The notes under the pieces were generated by a model. That model did no database searches. It was not told where the DNA came from and was given only the letters and a program-made list of their open reading frames with translations. A stretch of DNA of 64,000 nt from Hyphomonas sp. (lineage in GTDB: Bacteria > Pseudomonadota > Alphaproteobacteria > Caulobacterales > Hyphomonadaceae). This document shows positions 44,010-53,371 of this stretch, piece by piece. Where the stretch lies: NCBI RefSeq assembly GCF_022844445.1, contig NZ_JALHLS010000001.1:62001-126000 (forward strand), written 5' to 3'. Position 1 is the stretch's first letter. Each line of letters opens with the position of its first letter. Position numbers and translations under genes: made by a program.

Positions 44010-44027
44010 TAGGCCGCAGACGCCGCC

Positions 44028-44615
44028 ATGGCCAAGCTCTACTTCTCCTACGCGGCAATGAACGCCGGCAAGTCGACGATCCTGCTGCAGGCGGCGTACA
44101 ACTACCGCGAACGAGGCATGGACGTGCTGTTGCTCACCTCCGCGCTCTACCGCGATGCCGATGACGGACACATCAGCTCGCGCATCGGCATCTCGGCCGA
44201 GGCCACGCTGTATACGCAGGATACGGATCTTTTCACCCTGATCCAGGAACGCATGGGCGAAGGCCGGCTCGATGCCATCTTCGTGGACGAGGCACAGTTC
44301 CTGACTCGCGAGCAAGTCTGGCAGCTCGCCCGCGTGGCGGACCACCTCGGCATGCCGGTGCTCGCCTACGGCCTGCGCACGGACTTCCGGGGCGAACTCT
44401 TCGAAGGATCTGCCGCGCTGCTCGCCGTCGCGGACTCCTTGCGCGAGGTGCGCACCATCTGCGAGTGCGGCCGCAAGGCCACTATGGTCATTCGTCAGGG
44501 TCCGGATGGGCGCGCGCTTACCGAGGGCGACCAGATCTCGATCGAAAAGACAACTTACGTCTCCCTTTGCCGGCGCCACTGGGAGGAACGAATGGGGCGC
44601 TTCCCGAAAACCTGA
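44028..44615 (+). CDS. tdk: Thymidine kinase
   Basis: 195 residues. The P-loop is AAMNAGKST (about residues 9-17), the catalytic/base-binding segment is DAIFVDEAQFLT (about 85-96), and the lasso/Tyr region ends the active site. Zinc ligands are CECGRKA (C-x-C) and CRRHW (C-x2-H). It phosphorylates thymidine with ATP for salvage. It follows ggt by 18 bases with only a weak ribosome site, so it may rely on the ggt transcript. Confidence 0.96.
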   Translation: MAKLYFSYAAMNAGKSTILLQAAYNYRERGMDVLLLTSALYRDADDGHISSRIGISAEATLYTQDTDLFTLIQERMGEGRLDAIFVDEAQFLTREQVWQLARVADHLGMPVLAYGLRTDFRGELFEGSAALLAVADSLREVRTICECGRKATMVIRQGPDGRALTEGDQISIEKTTYVSLCRRHWEERMGRFPKT

Positions 44616-44731
44616 CCCGGCAGAGCGTCACAAACTGGCACAGAATTCGCAGCAACGCCCTCAAGCGTGCACAATCTGGCCACGGAGTCCGGTGACTCTG
44701 GGGACCTGAAGGCCGCTCGAGGAGACCGGCC

Positions 44732-45286
44732 ATGAACCATGAGCCCATGAAGACGAACCTGCCTTTTGTCGCCGCCCTGGCCCTCGCCGGCCTCGCCGCC
44801 ATCATCATCTTCGCCCTGACGGCGCCCGCCGCCGAGGCCGACGAAAAGCCCGCCCAGGTCGATTATCCGGGCTTCCTGCAGCTGGGCGGTGACATTGCCG
44901 CCTACCGCGAAACGCGCCTGATCGACCTTGAGACCTTCAACGCCATGAAGGCCGATCCGGACACCATCATCATCGATGCCCGCAGCGCCGGTAACTATGG
45001 CCTCGGCCATATCTCGGGCGCCGTGAACCTTAACTTCTCGGATTTCTCAGCGGGCATGCTGTCCGAAGTTATCGGCTCCAAACAGCGCCGCATCCTGATC
45101 TACTGCAACAACAACTTCACCGATAATGTCGCCCCGGTGATGCTGAAATCCGCCCCGCTCGCCCTAAACGTGCCGACCTTCATCAACCTCTATGGATATG
45201 GCTACGAGAACATCTACGAACTCTCGGGTGAATACAGCATCGAGGATCCGGAAATCGGCTGGGTGAGCCGTCCGACCTATCAGTAA
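44732..45286 (+). CDS. Rhodanese-like domain protein with N-terminal membrane helix
   Basis: 184 residues. A hydrophobic segment at about 10-30 (FVAALALAGLAAIIIFALTAPAAEA) acts as signal peptide or anchor. The rhodanese domain contains IIDARSAGNYGLGHISGAVNLNFSD (about 80-104) and the active-site cysteine in LIYCNNNFTDN (about residue 125). Such proteins move sulfane sulfur in the envelope, or bind phospho-like substrates. The loop C-NNNFTDN is six residues and points to a sulfurtransferase. Partner is unknown. Confidence 0.9.
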   Translation: MNHEPMKTNLPFVAALALAGLAAIIIFALTAPAAEADEKPAQVDYPGFLQLGGDIAAYRETRLIDLETFNAMKADPDTIIIDARSAGNYGLGHISGAVNLNFSDFSAGMLSEVIGSKQRRILIYCNNNFTDNVAPVMLKSAPLALNVPTFINLYGYGYENIYELSGEYSIEDPEIGWVSRPTYQ

Positions 45287-45368
45287 AACTAAAACTATCA
45301 TCTGACGCATTGCTTTTGGCGCGCGCCCGGCTCAATTGAGGCCGAGACATCTCCCAGGAGGGCTGAGG

Positions 45369-46190
45369 ATGAGCGCTGAAGCGCCCGCCGGCCAGACGGC
45401 CGCAGTGAAAGTGAACCCGAACGGGCCGACCGAGGAAACCGTCCTCGCCGTCGAACACTACACCGACCGCCTCTTCCGCTTCCGCCTGACCCGGCCGCAG
45501 AGCTTCCGCTTCCGCTCCGGTGAATTCGTGATGATCGGCCTGCCCAAGGAAGACGGCAAACCGCTCCTTCGCGCCTATTCCGTTGCCTCCCCGTCCTGGG
45601 ACGAGGAACTCGAATTCTACTCGATCAAGGTGCCGGACGGCCCGCTGACTTCGCGCCTGCAATCCATCAAGGTGGGCGACAAGGTCCTCCTCGGCCGCAA
45701 GCCGACCGGGACGCTGGTGCTCGACGCACTGACTCCCGGCAAGCGCCTCTACATGTTCTCCACCGGCACCGGCTTTGCCCCCTTCGCCAGCCTCGTGCGC
45801 GACCCCGACACCTATGAGCGCTACGAGCAGGTGATCGTCACGCACACCTGCCGCGATGTCGCCGAACTGACCTATTCGCGCAACCTGATCGACAGCCTGA
45901 AGGACGATCCGCTCGTCGGCGAACTCGTAGGCGGCAAGCTCGCGCTCTACACGACGACGACACGCGAGCCCTATCCTAACATGGGCCGCATCACCACGCT
46001 GATCGAGAATGGAAAGCTGTTCACCGATCTTGGCGTACCGCCACTTGATCCGTCTACGGACAGAGCGATGATGTGCGGATCGATGGAAATGATTCAGGAT
46101 ACCAAAGCTCTTATGATCAAGGCGGGCCTGACCGAAGGCTCAAACGCCGCACCGGCCGAGTTCGTCATCGAGAAAGCCTTCGCCGGCTGA
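45369..46190 (+). CDS. fpr: Ferredoxin--NADP(+) reductase
   Basis: 273 residues. RAYSVASPSWDEEL (about residue 67) is the FAD-binding signature R-x-Y-S-x-A-S, and FSTGTGFAPFASLVRDP (about residue 130) is the NADPH loop. MMCGSMEMIQDTK and the C-terminal EFVIEKAFAG complete the bacterial FPR subclass. It transfers electrons between NADPH and ferredoxin or flavodoxin and supports oxidative-stress responses. AGGAGGGCTGAGG precedes the ATG at 45369; the frame's upstream start is not needed. Confidence 0.95.
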   Translation: MSAEAPAGQTAAVKVNPNGPTEETVLAVEHYTDRLFRFRLTRPQSFRFRSGEFVMIGLPKEDGKPLLRAYSVASPSWDEELEFYSIKVPDGPLTSRLQSIKVGDKVLLGRKPTGTLVLDALTPGKRLYMFSTGTGFAPFASLVRDPDTYERYEQVIVTHTCRDVAELTYSRNLIDSLKDDPLVGELVGGKLALYTTTTREPYPNMGRITTLIENGKLFTDLGVPPLDPSTDRAMMCGSMEMIQDTKALMIKAGLTEGSNAAPAEFVIEKAFAG

Positions 46191-46210
46191 GTCGTCCGCG
46201 CCAGCCGCCT

Positions 46211-46221
46211 TACAAATTGTA
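46211..46221. promoter_or_regulatory. Short palindrome TACAAATTGTA upstream of antiporter gene
   Basis: A perfect 11-base palindrome 65 bases before the antiporter start. It could be a repressor site; no regulator is identified. Confidence 0.25.
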
Positions 46222-46285
46222 GACTTCCCCCGCCGTGCTGCACACGACAGTGTGGCGCCGAAACACGGCAGAGAAGGAGACCGGC

Positions 46286-48337
46286 ATGGAAAACACTCTG
46301 CCGATCACAGACCCGGTCCTGATCTTCGCCATCGTGTCAGGCTTGATCCTGCTTGCGCCCATTGTGCTCGGTCGCTGGCGTCTTCCGGGCATGATCGGCC
46401 TGCTGATCGCCGGCGCCGTGCTTGGCCCGAACGGGTTCGGCGTCCTTGCCCGCGACATGTCCTTCGTACTCTTCGGCACGGTCGGTCTACTCTACATCAT
46501 GTTCACGGCCGCGCTCGAGGTCGACATGGCCGTGTTGAAGCGCTCGCGCACCAGCACACTGATCTTCGGTCTCCTGACCTTCGCTGTGCCCATGACCCTC
46601 GGCATCCTGGTTGCACGCCTGATCCTCGGCTTCAACTGGCCGGCCTCTCTCTTGCTCGCCAGTACCTTTGCATCCCACACGTTGCTGACCTACCCGATAG
46701 CCAGCCGCCTTGGCCTCGTCCGAAATCCTGCGGTAACCACCGCCGTTGGCGGCACCATCATCACCGACACGCTCGCCCTCCTCGTGCTTGCCGTCATCGC
46801 CGGCATGGTGCGCGGCGAAGCGGGCGGTGCCTTCTGGGTCCAGCTGATTATCGGCTTGACGATTTACACCGCCGCCATCCTCTTCGTTCTGCCGCGCGTC
46901 GCTCGCTGGTTCTTCCGCTATGTCGCCCGCGACGGCGTAGCTGAGTTTGTCTTTGTGCTTGCGGTGGTCTTCGCCATCTCGGCTGCCGCGCACAGTGCGG
47001 GCTCGGAACCCATTGTAGGTGCCTTCCTTGCCGGTCTCGCTCTCAACCGGCTGATCCCGCACAACGGCGTGCTCATGAACCGGATCCAGTTTACCGGCGA
47101 GGCGATCTTCGTCCCGTTCTTCCTTCTCTCGGTCGGCATGCTGCTGGACGTGCGTATCTTCCTTGGCGGCTTCGAGGCCTGGCTCGTCGCGGGCAGCATG
47201 GTCGTCACTGTCGTCACAGGCAAATTCCTCGCTGCATGGCTCACCGGGCGCGTGCTGGGTTACAATCGCGACGAATACATGCTGATTTTTGGCCTCAGCG
47301 TCCCTCAGGCAGCAGCCACCCTCGCCGCGACGATCGTCGGCTTCGAGATTGGCCTGTTCGACGAATTCGTCGTCAACGGCGCGATCATGATGATCTTCGT
47401 GTCCTGCATCCTCGCGCCCATCGTGGTGCAGCGCCATGGTCGGGAAGTGGCGCTCGCCGAAGCGATTGCGCCGACCGAAGTCGATCTCCTGCCGCCCAAG
47501 CGCATCCTCGTCGGCGCCTCCAATCCCGCCGTCAGCCAGCGCCTTGCTGAACTCGCCATCCTGCTGCGCGATCCCCGTAGCACTGAGGCCGTTCACCTCC
47601 TGCGCATCCTGCCGGACGGAAGTGTCAGCTCCTCTGCCGAATCCGCCGCGCAAGACTCACTCGCCTCCGTAGCTTCGCTACTGTCTGCAGCGGAAATCAA
47701 GACCGAGTCCCGCGTCCGGCCTGCCCTCAGCGTCGGCACAGGATTGCTCGCCGCGCGCCAGGAAATCGAGGCGACCGATCTCCTGATCGGCTGGCCGGAA
47801 AGCGGCGGCACCAACCAGCTGCTTCTCGGTTCGCTGATCCAGCAATTGCTGCGCGACCGGTATTTCAGCCTCCTTGTCGGACGCCTCCCAGGCTCTCTGC
47901 ACGCGACCAAGCGTATTGTTCTGGCACTGCCGACGCACGCCGCACACGAAGATGGATTCCTGGAAGCCATACGCCACCTCCGGCACCTTGCAGGCCAGCT
48001 TGCCGCACCGATCCATGTGCTGACAGAACGGCGCGCCTCAGCCACGTTCCAAGTCTACTTTCGGGATTTCGAGCTTTCCGAGAACGTGAAGTTCCACACG
48101 ATCGAAAGCTGGGCCAAGCTCCCGCGCGGCCTCGCCAAGGGTAAGCAGCCCGACGATCTGGTCATCATCTACGGCATCCGCCGGGGCGGCCTGTCCTGGT
48201 CGCCGGGAGATGACGCACTACCCGGCAAGGTCGCCGCAGCACTGCCCAGCACCAATCTCCTGTTCTACTTCCCCGCCGAACTTGCTCCCTCCGGCGAAGA
48301 AGGCCCGACCAACTTCGTGGAAGATCTGATCGTCTGA
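46286..48337 (+). CDS. CPA2 family cation:proton antiporter with C-terminal cytosolic domain
   Basis: 683 residues. About 12 membrane helices lie in residues 10-395 (LLYIMFTAALEVDM, NPAVTTAVGGTIITDTLALLVLAVIAG, with the Thr-Asp of helix V). SEPIVGAFLAGLALNRLIP is the ion-site helix. Residues from about 410 onward form a soluble part with two alpha/beta repeats that resemble universal-stress-type domains. It probably exchanges Na+ or K+ for protons. GAGAAGGAGACC precedes the ATG at 46286. Confidence 0.92.
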   Translation: MENTLPITDPVLIFAIVSGLILLAPIVLGRWRLPGMIGLLIAGAVLGPNGFGVLARDMSFVLFGTVGLLYIMFTAALEVDMAVLKRSRTSTLIFGLLTFAVPMTLGILVARLILGFNWPASLLLASTFASHTLLTYPIASRLGLVRNPAVTTAVGGTIITDTLALLVLAVIAGMVRGEAGGAFWVQLIIGLTIYTAAILFVLPRVARWFFRYVARDGVAEFVFVLAVVFAISAAAHSAGSEPIVGAFLAGLALNRLIPHNGVLMNRIQFTGEAIFVPFFLLSVGMLLDVRIFLGGFEAWLVAGSMVVTVVTGKFLAAWLTGRVLGYNRDEYMLIFGLSVPQAAATLAATIVGFEIGLFDEFVVNGAIMMIFVSCILAPIVVQRHGREVALAEAIAPTEVDLLPPKRILVGASNPAVSQRLAELAILLRDPRSTEAVHLLRILPDGSVSSSAESAAQDSLASVASLLSAAEIKTESRVRPALSVGTGLLAARQEIEATDLLIGWPESGGTNQLLLGSLIQQLLRDRYFSLLVGRLPGSLHATKRIVLALPTHAAHEDGFLEAIRHLRHLAGQLAAPIHVLTERRASATFQVYFRDFELSENVKFHTIESWAKLPRGLAKGKQPDDLVIIYGIRRGGLSWSPGDDALPGKVAAALPSTNLLFYFPAELAPSGEEGPTNFVEDLIV

Positions 48338-48365
48338 CGACGGATTACAAGAAAGGGCCGCAAGA

Positions 48366-49346
48366 TCACACGCGCCGGTGTGGATCGGAATGGTCCCATT
48401 CAGCCAGCAACATGCGCAGTGCCGAAATGAAGGCGATAGGCTGGTCCAACATCACATGGTGGCGCGCATGCGGGATCGACACGAACGGCACCTGATGGCC
48501 GAGCAGTCCGCGCATGTAGTCACGCACCTCGTCCGGCATCAGCGCGCTCTCTTCGCCCCGGATGATCGCCACCCGGCACCTCGCCGCCTTAAGGAGTTCG
48601 CCGCCATCCCGGCCCGGCTCGAACCGGGTCCAGATCGTCGGATCGAACTTCCATGTCCAGCCGCCCTCGGCGCGCTTCAGGCTCCAGCGCGCGATATAGT
48701 CCATAGCGAAATGGTTCTCGCAAAGCTGCGGCGGGGCAAGGCGGAACCGCGACAGCGCCGCTGCCAGATCCGCATAGACCTTGTGCGGACGGCCTGCGCG
48801 CGACGGGCCTTGGTTCGGCCGCTCCGGCGGGTTCACCGGACTGTCGACAATCACCATACCTTCGAACCGTTCGCCATGCTCGGCGCCGGTCACAAGCGTC
48901 ACGAAACCGCCGAAAGAATGCGCGACGATCACGGGCTTTCGCGGACCGTCAAACAGGCCGGCATCTTCTGCCACCGCGACCTGCTCAGCCGAAAAGGTCG
49001 CCATGTCATAGGTCTCGCGCCATGCGCTCTCGCCCATGCCTGAGAAGGTCAACGCCGCCACATTGTAATGCTCTGCGAAGTAAGGGGCGATGAAATCCCA
49101 CCAATGCGCATGCGCACCATTTCCGTGTACGAACAACAATCCCGGCGCGCCGCGCTTTCCCCAGCGTTGATAGGACACTTCAGCGCCCAGCACCTCGATC
49201 CGGTGGGTTTCGTAGGGTGTCGCCACCGCATCCGGAAACCAGTCCGGCGCAGGCGGCAACGCGCCGCGATATTCGGCCAAGGGCCCACCCTCCGACGGCA
49301 TCTCCGGCGGTTGGTCGCGGACAATCGGATCACTTTCCCGGCTCAT
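48366..49346 (-). CDS. Alpha/beta hydrolase
   Basis: 326 residues. The oxyanion motif LLFVHGNGAHAHWWDFI (about residues 70-86), nucleophile elbow VAHSFGGF (Ser near 140), acidic residue in RGEESALMPDEV and the histidine in PHARHHVMLD form the usual triad. The N-terminal 55 residues are a proline-rich extension. It is probably an esterase or epoxide-hydrolase-like enzyme of unknown substrate. It is convergent with the antiporter, with no clear terminator between. Confidence 0.9.
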   Translation of the reverse strand: MSRESDPIVRDQPPEMPSEGGPLAEYRGALPPAPDWFPDAVATPYETHRIEVLGAEVSYQRWGKRGAPGLLFVHGNGAHAHWWDFIAPYFAEHYNVAALTFSGMGESAWRETYDMATFSAEQVAVAEDAGLFDGPRKPVIVAHSFGGFVTLVTGAEHGERFEGMVIVDSPVNPPERPNQGPSRAGRPHKVYADLAAALSRFRLAPPQLCENHFAMDYIARWSLKRAEGGWTWKFDPTIWTRFEPGRDGGELLKAARCRVAIIRGEESALMPDEVRDYMRGLLGHQVPFVSIPHARHHVMLDQPIAFISALRMLLAEWDHSDPHRRV

Positions 49347-49446
49347 GCGGCCTCCCCGTCTCTAGCGTGTCAGTCTGCGCCGGACCGCCCCCGCCAATCA
49401 ACCCCGTCCGCTACGGCAAGCCCGCTGAACGCCAGCCAAAAAGAAA

Positions 49447-49470
49447 GGGCCGGGCGCTTGCGCCCAGCCC
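49447..49470 (-). terminator. Intrinsic terminator after the redoxin gene
   Basis: On the minus strand GGGCTGGGCG/CGCCCGGCCC (49470-49447) with loop CAAG, one G-U pair, then TTTCTTTTT. Confidence 0.88.
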
Positions 49471-49492
49471 CTCTTGTCCATCCGTCTCCGGA

Positions 49493-50137
49493 TTACTTGT
49501 ACTTCACCGCGCAGCCATAGGGCTTGGTCACCGGCGTCGCCACCGGCTTTCCGGCCTCAAGGTCAGCCAGCGCCGCGGTGACATAATTCGTCGCCGCACC
49601 AATGTCGGCCACCTTTGCCGTCGCCTTGGAATCGATGGCGCCGTCATAGACGAGGTCGCCTTCCGGCGCGATTATGAACATGTGGGGCGTGGTTTTTGCG
49701 CCGTAGAGCTTGCCGATCGTACCTTCCGCGTCGAGCAAGACATGCGCCGGCGCGGCCCCGCGCGAGGCGGTCAGCTGATTGGCGCGCGCCGCGTCCGCGT
49801 AGCCCTGCTCGCCCTCCGCAGACGAGATCACCGAAATCCAGACGATGTCATCCGCCGCCGCGGATTTCTGCAGCTCCTGCATGTTGGAGGGCGGCGCGGT
49901 ATAGTGCTTCTTAACGAAGGGGCAGCCGTCATTTGTCCATTCGAGGACAACCGTCTTGCCGGCAAAGTCGGCCAGCGAAATCGTCTCGCCCTCAGACGTG
50001 ACGCCCGAGAAGGCTGGTGCGGCAGAACCAGTCACCGGTGCAGCCTGAGCTGTGGACGCAATCAGCGCACCGGCGGACAACGCAACGGCCGTCGCCATGC
50101 CGGCGGCGAGGGACAGGTGGCGCCGGGTGATCTGCAT
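49493..50137 (-). CDS. Exported thioredoxin/peroxiredoxin-like protein (redoxin)
   Basis: 214 residues. The N-terminus MQITRRHLSLAAGMATAVALSAG holds a twin-arginine-like motif and ends in ASTAQA-A, so it is exported, perhaps by Tat. The redoxin domain has LEWTNDGCPFVKKHYT (Cys near residue 72; CPF rather than CxxC) and KTTPHMFIIAPEG (cis-proline); the C-terminus ends in YGCAVKYK with a second conserved cysteine. It is a periplasmic thiol peroxidase or reductase. AAGGAGACG precedes the ATG. It is the second gene after the DsbD/ScsB-like transporter (43 bases), which probably reduces it. Confidence 0.88.
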   Translation of the reverse strand: MQITRRHLSLAAGMATAVALSAGALIASTAQAAPVTGSAAPAFSGVTSEGETISLADFAGKTVVLEWTNDGCPFVKKHYTAPPSNMQELQKSAAADDIVWISVISSAEGEQGYADAARANQLTASRGAAPAHVLLDAEGTIGKLYGAKTTPHMFIIAPEGDLVYDGAIDSKATAKVADIGAATNYVTAALADLEAGKPVATPVTKPYGCAVKYK

Positions 50138-50180
50138 CGTCGTCTCCTTAAAAGGGTGTTTGGGGGAAAAGAGTAAAGGC

Positions 50181-52295
50181 CTAGCGGCCTTCGACAAGTC
50201 CAATGACAAGTTCTTGATTGAGAAGCTCCGGCAGCACCACCGGCTCGCTCGCGCCGGCCGGATACCACAGGTACATCGGCACGCCCGCGCGCCCACGCCG
50301 TTGCAGTTCCTGCGCGATGGCCGGGTCCTTCTGTGTGAAGTCGGCCACGAGGAAAGCGACATCCGCGGCCGCGAAGGCCTCCTTCACGCGCTTCGTATTC
50401 AGTGTCGTCAACTTGTTGACCTGGCAGCTCGCGCACCAGCTTGCCGTGAAATCCACGAACACCGGGCGGCCTTCGGCCAACAAGCCCGCAACAGTCTCCA
50501 CACTCCACACCGCTTCTGCATACGAAGGCACCGATGGTTCACCGCCCGCGTGGCCCGAAGGCACGTTTGCCTGCACCGCCGGCAATCCGAAACCCACCGC
50601 CAGCGCCACAATTGCCAACGCCCGGCGCCCCTGCCCGCCGCCGCGCGACACCCAGACCGCAAAACCGACCGCGGTCGCGCCGACGAGCGTCCAGCCAACC
50701 GCCCCCGCCCCGGCGAGGTCAGCCAGCACCGCCAGCAGCCAGGCCGCCGTCAGGAACATAGGGAAGGCGAAAGCCTGCTTCAGCGTGTCCATCCACTTGC
50801 CGGGCTTCGGCAGCAGGCGCTGCAGGCCTGGCACGAAGCTCAGCACCAGAAAGGGCAACGCCATGCCCAATCCCATCGCCAGGAACACCGCAATCACCGC
50901 CGGCGCGGGCTGCGTCATCACGGCGCCGAGCGCTGCCGCAAGGAACGGTCCGACGCATGGGGCGCCTACCACCGCCGCCAGCACGCCGGTGAAGAACGCA
51001 CCCAGTGCGCCGCTCCGTCCGGCGAGCCCGCCGCCGAGGTTCTGCACCGACGTGCCGAGGGCGAAAGTGCCCATCAACCAGAGGCCGACGGAAAACATGA
51101 TCAGCGCCAGGATCGCGACGGTGGGCGCATGTTGCATCTGGAAGCCGAGCGTCAGCATCTCAGTCGGCGTGCGCAGCGCGAGGATCACTAGCGCAAGCGC
51201 GAGGAAGGAGATCAGCACACCGCCAGTATACCAGAGCCCGTGGGCCTTCAATTCACCCGCCTGTCCGTTGGCCGCGGCCGAGACCATACCGATGGCCTTC
51301 ATCGACAGCACCGGCAACACGCACGGCATTAGATTCAGGATAAGACCGCCAATGAAGGCGAAGCCGACGAGGCCGAGCAAGCCTTGCCAGCCCTGAGCAC
51401 CGGCCGCGCCTGCCTCTGAGAGCGCCGAAGCAGCGGTCTCGGCCGTACCGGGCAGCACATCGCCGCGCGTTGCCCGGATCTCGTAGCCTGCAGGTTCAGC
51501 ACCTCGCGCATCTACGCGGATGATGCCTTCAAGCGCCTCGCCGACCTTGCCAGCCCGGTCCGGCGTCAGCGAAAGGCTGACACCATTCGGGCCAACGCGC
51601 TGAGGCTGGTCGGCCGGATGACTGATTTCGTGTTCGAACGGGAAAAAGCGCACCTGCGCGCCCTCGGGAAATCCCCCGGACTGTGCGAGGCTGAGTGTCC
51701 AAGGCTGAGCTGTATCGGTGATCCGCGCTTCGCCGGCAAATGGACCCGGCACTTTGGCAACCCAACGGGCGATCAGCGTCCCGGACTTTGCATTCTCGAC
51801 CGGCACACCAACCGGCAGCACGAGCGCGACATCCTGGCTCTCAGGAATGCAGACCGCTTCGCAGATAAGGTAGTCCGCCTCGGCCACAATGCGCACTTCG
51901 CCGGATGCGTCCCGTGGCACCGTCAGCGGCAGCGCAAACACCGCCTCGTCGTCATAGCCATAGTCCATGATCTCGCCGGGCACGACGGGAAGCAGTTTGG
52001 GCAGTGGCCACAGCATGTCGCCAAGGGCGCCGTCCGGCAGGTTGGTCCCATCCTTCAGCACCAGTTGCGGCGGCAGGCCGGCATCCCCCGCATTGCGCCA
52101 GTAGATGTGCCAGCCCGGATCCATGGTCATCTTCAGCGCGATGTAGATGGTCTCGCCCGGGGCCACGCTGGCGCGTTCGGAAATCAGCTCCGCTTCCGCG
52201 CGCCGCGCTGACGGGTCGGCCTGAGCAGGCGCAAACAGGGCAAGCAGGCAGAGAGCTGCCACAGCAGCCATCAGGGCGCGGTAGATGCGGATCAT
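50181..52295 (-). CDS. Thiol:disulfide interchange electron transporter (ScsB/DsbD-like)
   Basis: 704 residues. It has a signal peptide (IYRALMAAVAALCLLALFAPAQA) and an N-terminal periplasmic domain (about 28-290) with the long ScsB-type beta sandwich. The membrane domain of eight helices has the redox pair PCVLP (about 323) and PCVGP (about 445). The C-terminal thioredoxin domain has FTASWCASCQVNK (about 622). It moves electrons from cytosolic thioredoxin to periplasmic thiols. The large N-terminal domain fits ScsB (Caulobacter type) better than DsbD. It is followed by the redoxin gene, its likely substrate. Confidence 0.92.
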   Translation of the reverse strand: MIRIYRALMAAVAALCLLALFAPAQADPSARRAEAELISERASVAPGETIYIALKMTMDPGWHIYWRNAGDAGLPPQLVLKDGTNLPDGALGDMLWPLPKLLPVVPGEIMDYGYDDEAVFALPLTVPRDASGEVRIVAEADYLICEAVCIPESQDVALVLPVGVPVENAKSGTLIARWVAKVPGPFAGEARITDTAQPWTLSLAQSGGFPEGAQVRFFPFEHEISHPADQPQRVGPNGVSLSLTPDRAGKVGEALEGIIRVDARGAEPAGYEIRATRGDVLPGTAETAASALSEAGAAGAQGWQGLLGLVGFAFIGGLILNLMPCVLPVLSMKAIGMVSAAANGQAGELKAHGLWYTGGVLISFLALALVILALRTPTEMLTLGFQMQHAPTVAILALIMFSVGLWLMGTFALGTSVQNLGGGLAGRSGALGAFFTGVLAAVVGAPCVGPFLAAALGAVMTQPAPAVIAVFLAMGLGMALPFLVLSFVPGLQRLLPKPGKWMDTLKQAFAFPMFLTAAWLLAVLADLAGAGAVGWTLVGATAVGFAVWVSRGGGQGRRALAIVALAVGFGLPAVQANVPSGHAGGEPSVPSYAEAVWSVETVAGLLAEGRPVFVDFTASWCASCQVNKLTTLNTKRVKEAFAAADVAFLVADFTQKDPAIAQELQRRGRAGVPMYLWYPAGASEPVVLPELLNQELVIGLVEGR

Positions 52296-52402
52296 CGATC
52301 AGGTTCCCTGCCAGACATGGTCCGGGCACCATATGCGCCGGTCGCGCCGGAGGGAAAACCCCTGCTCGCCTCTTCGTGATGCCGCACCCTTTCTCGAAAC
52401 GA

Positions 52403-52431
52403 AAACGGCCCTCCACGCGGGAGGGCCGTTT
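52403..52431 (-). terminator. Intrinsic terminator after the SapC gene
   Basis: Arms AAACGGCCCTCC (52403-52414) and GGAGGGCCGTTT (52420-52431), 5-base loop; on the minus strand it is followed by TCGTTTCG. Confidence 0.9.
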
Positions 52432-52470
52432 CAAGGGCATCAGCCACTAGGTTAACCTAGGTCAGCTGCG

Positions 52471-53265
52471 TCAGGAGACGGCCTGGCCCGGGGGCGGCGT
52501 GCGGACGGCACGGTTTACCACTTTCGACCAGTTGAGCAGCGACACGAGGTGCGCATAGCAGGCTCCGAGCGCGCCATTGTTGCGCAGTTCAACGTATTTC
52601 TCGGCTGGCAAGGCATTCAGGCGCTCCTCGGAGATCGCCCAATAGTCGGCAACCTTCTGGACAGGGCCGACTTCGCGGCCCTGTGGGTCGCGTGGCTGGA
52701 AGGTCACGGTCTTCTGCTCGAACAGGTCCATCGACGCGACGATCTTCGCGAAATCGGTGGTCGCGCGGCGCTGGCGCTCGAACTCCTTGCAGAACTCGAT
52801 AGCGTCGGTGGTGAACTTGCTCGGCTGGCCATTCTCGAAGAATGGAACGTCCGGCTGGTTCGACACCATCGGCGCGGCGCGGTCGACGCAGAGCAGCAGG
52901 CGGTCGGAGGACTCGTCGGCAGCAAACACGAACGGATAGCGGCGCACGAAGGCAGGAATGTAGTAGTCTTCGAAGACGTAGCCATTCTGGTCAACGAACA
53001 GGTTCTGACCCTGACGCACGCCCATTACGGCAACCGGCGTACGCTCGTCACCGACAAAGATGATCGGATAGGAAGCGGCGGCGACGCCGAATTCGGTCAC
53101 CGTCACCGGCACAGCATGGGCGGCGCGCAGGAAGGCAAAAGGCTCTGCGATCTGGCGAACGCCCAGGCCGCCATGGTTTTCGGCGGACAGGGGCTGCGGG
53201 TCCTTATAAAACAAGACCTGACCGGTAATCGGCGGTTGGCCGCCAGTTGCATTTGGCATCGTCAC
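52471..53265 (-). CDS. SapC family protein
   Basis: 264 residues, no signal peptide. LSAENHGGLGVRQI, FAFLRAAHAVPVTVTEFGVAAASYPIIFVGDE and YVFEDYYIPAFVRRYPF are the conserved SapC/S-layer-associated blocks, and LNALPAEKYVELRNNGALGACYAHLVSLLNW ends the family. SapC is named after Campylobacter S-layer locus proteins; its activity is unknown. It starts with GTG at 53265, AAGGAG upstream; an ATG two codons later is an alternative. It diverges from the second DUF885 gene. Confidence 0.9.
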   Translation of the reverse strand: MTMPNATGGQPPITGQVLFYKDPQPLSAENHGGLGVRQIAEPFAFLRAAHAVPVTVTEFGVAAASYPIIFVGDERTPVAVMGVRQGQNLFVDQNGYVFEDYYIPAFVRRYPFVFAADESSDRLLLCVDRAAPMVSNQPDVPFFENGQPSKFTTDAIEFCKEFERQRRATTDFAKIVASMDLFEQKTVTFQPRDPQGREVGPVQKVADYWAISEERLNALPAEKYVELRNNGALGACYAHLVSLLNWSKVVNRAVRTPPPGQAVS

Positions 53266-53371
53266 GAGGGCTGAACTCCTTAGATTTGGCCGGAGCGATA
53301 CCGGAAATATACTCTGGCCACAACTCCCGAACCGGGCTCAATTACAGTGCACTTTCCGTGAAAAATCCGTC

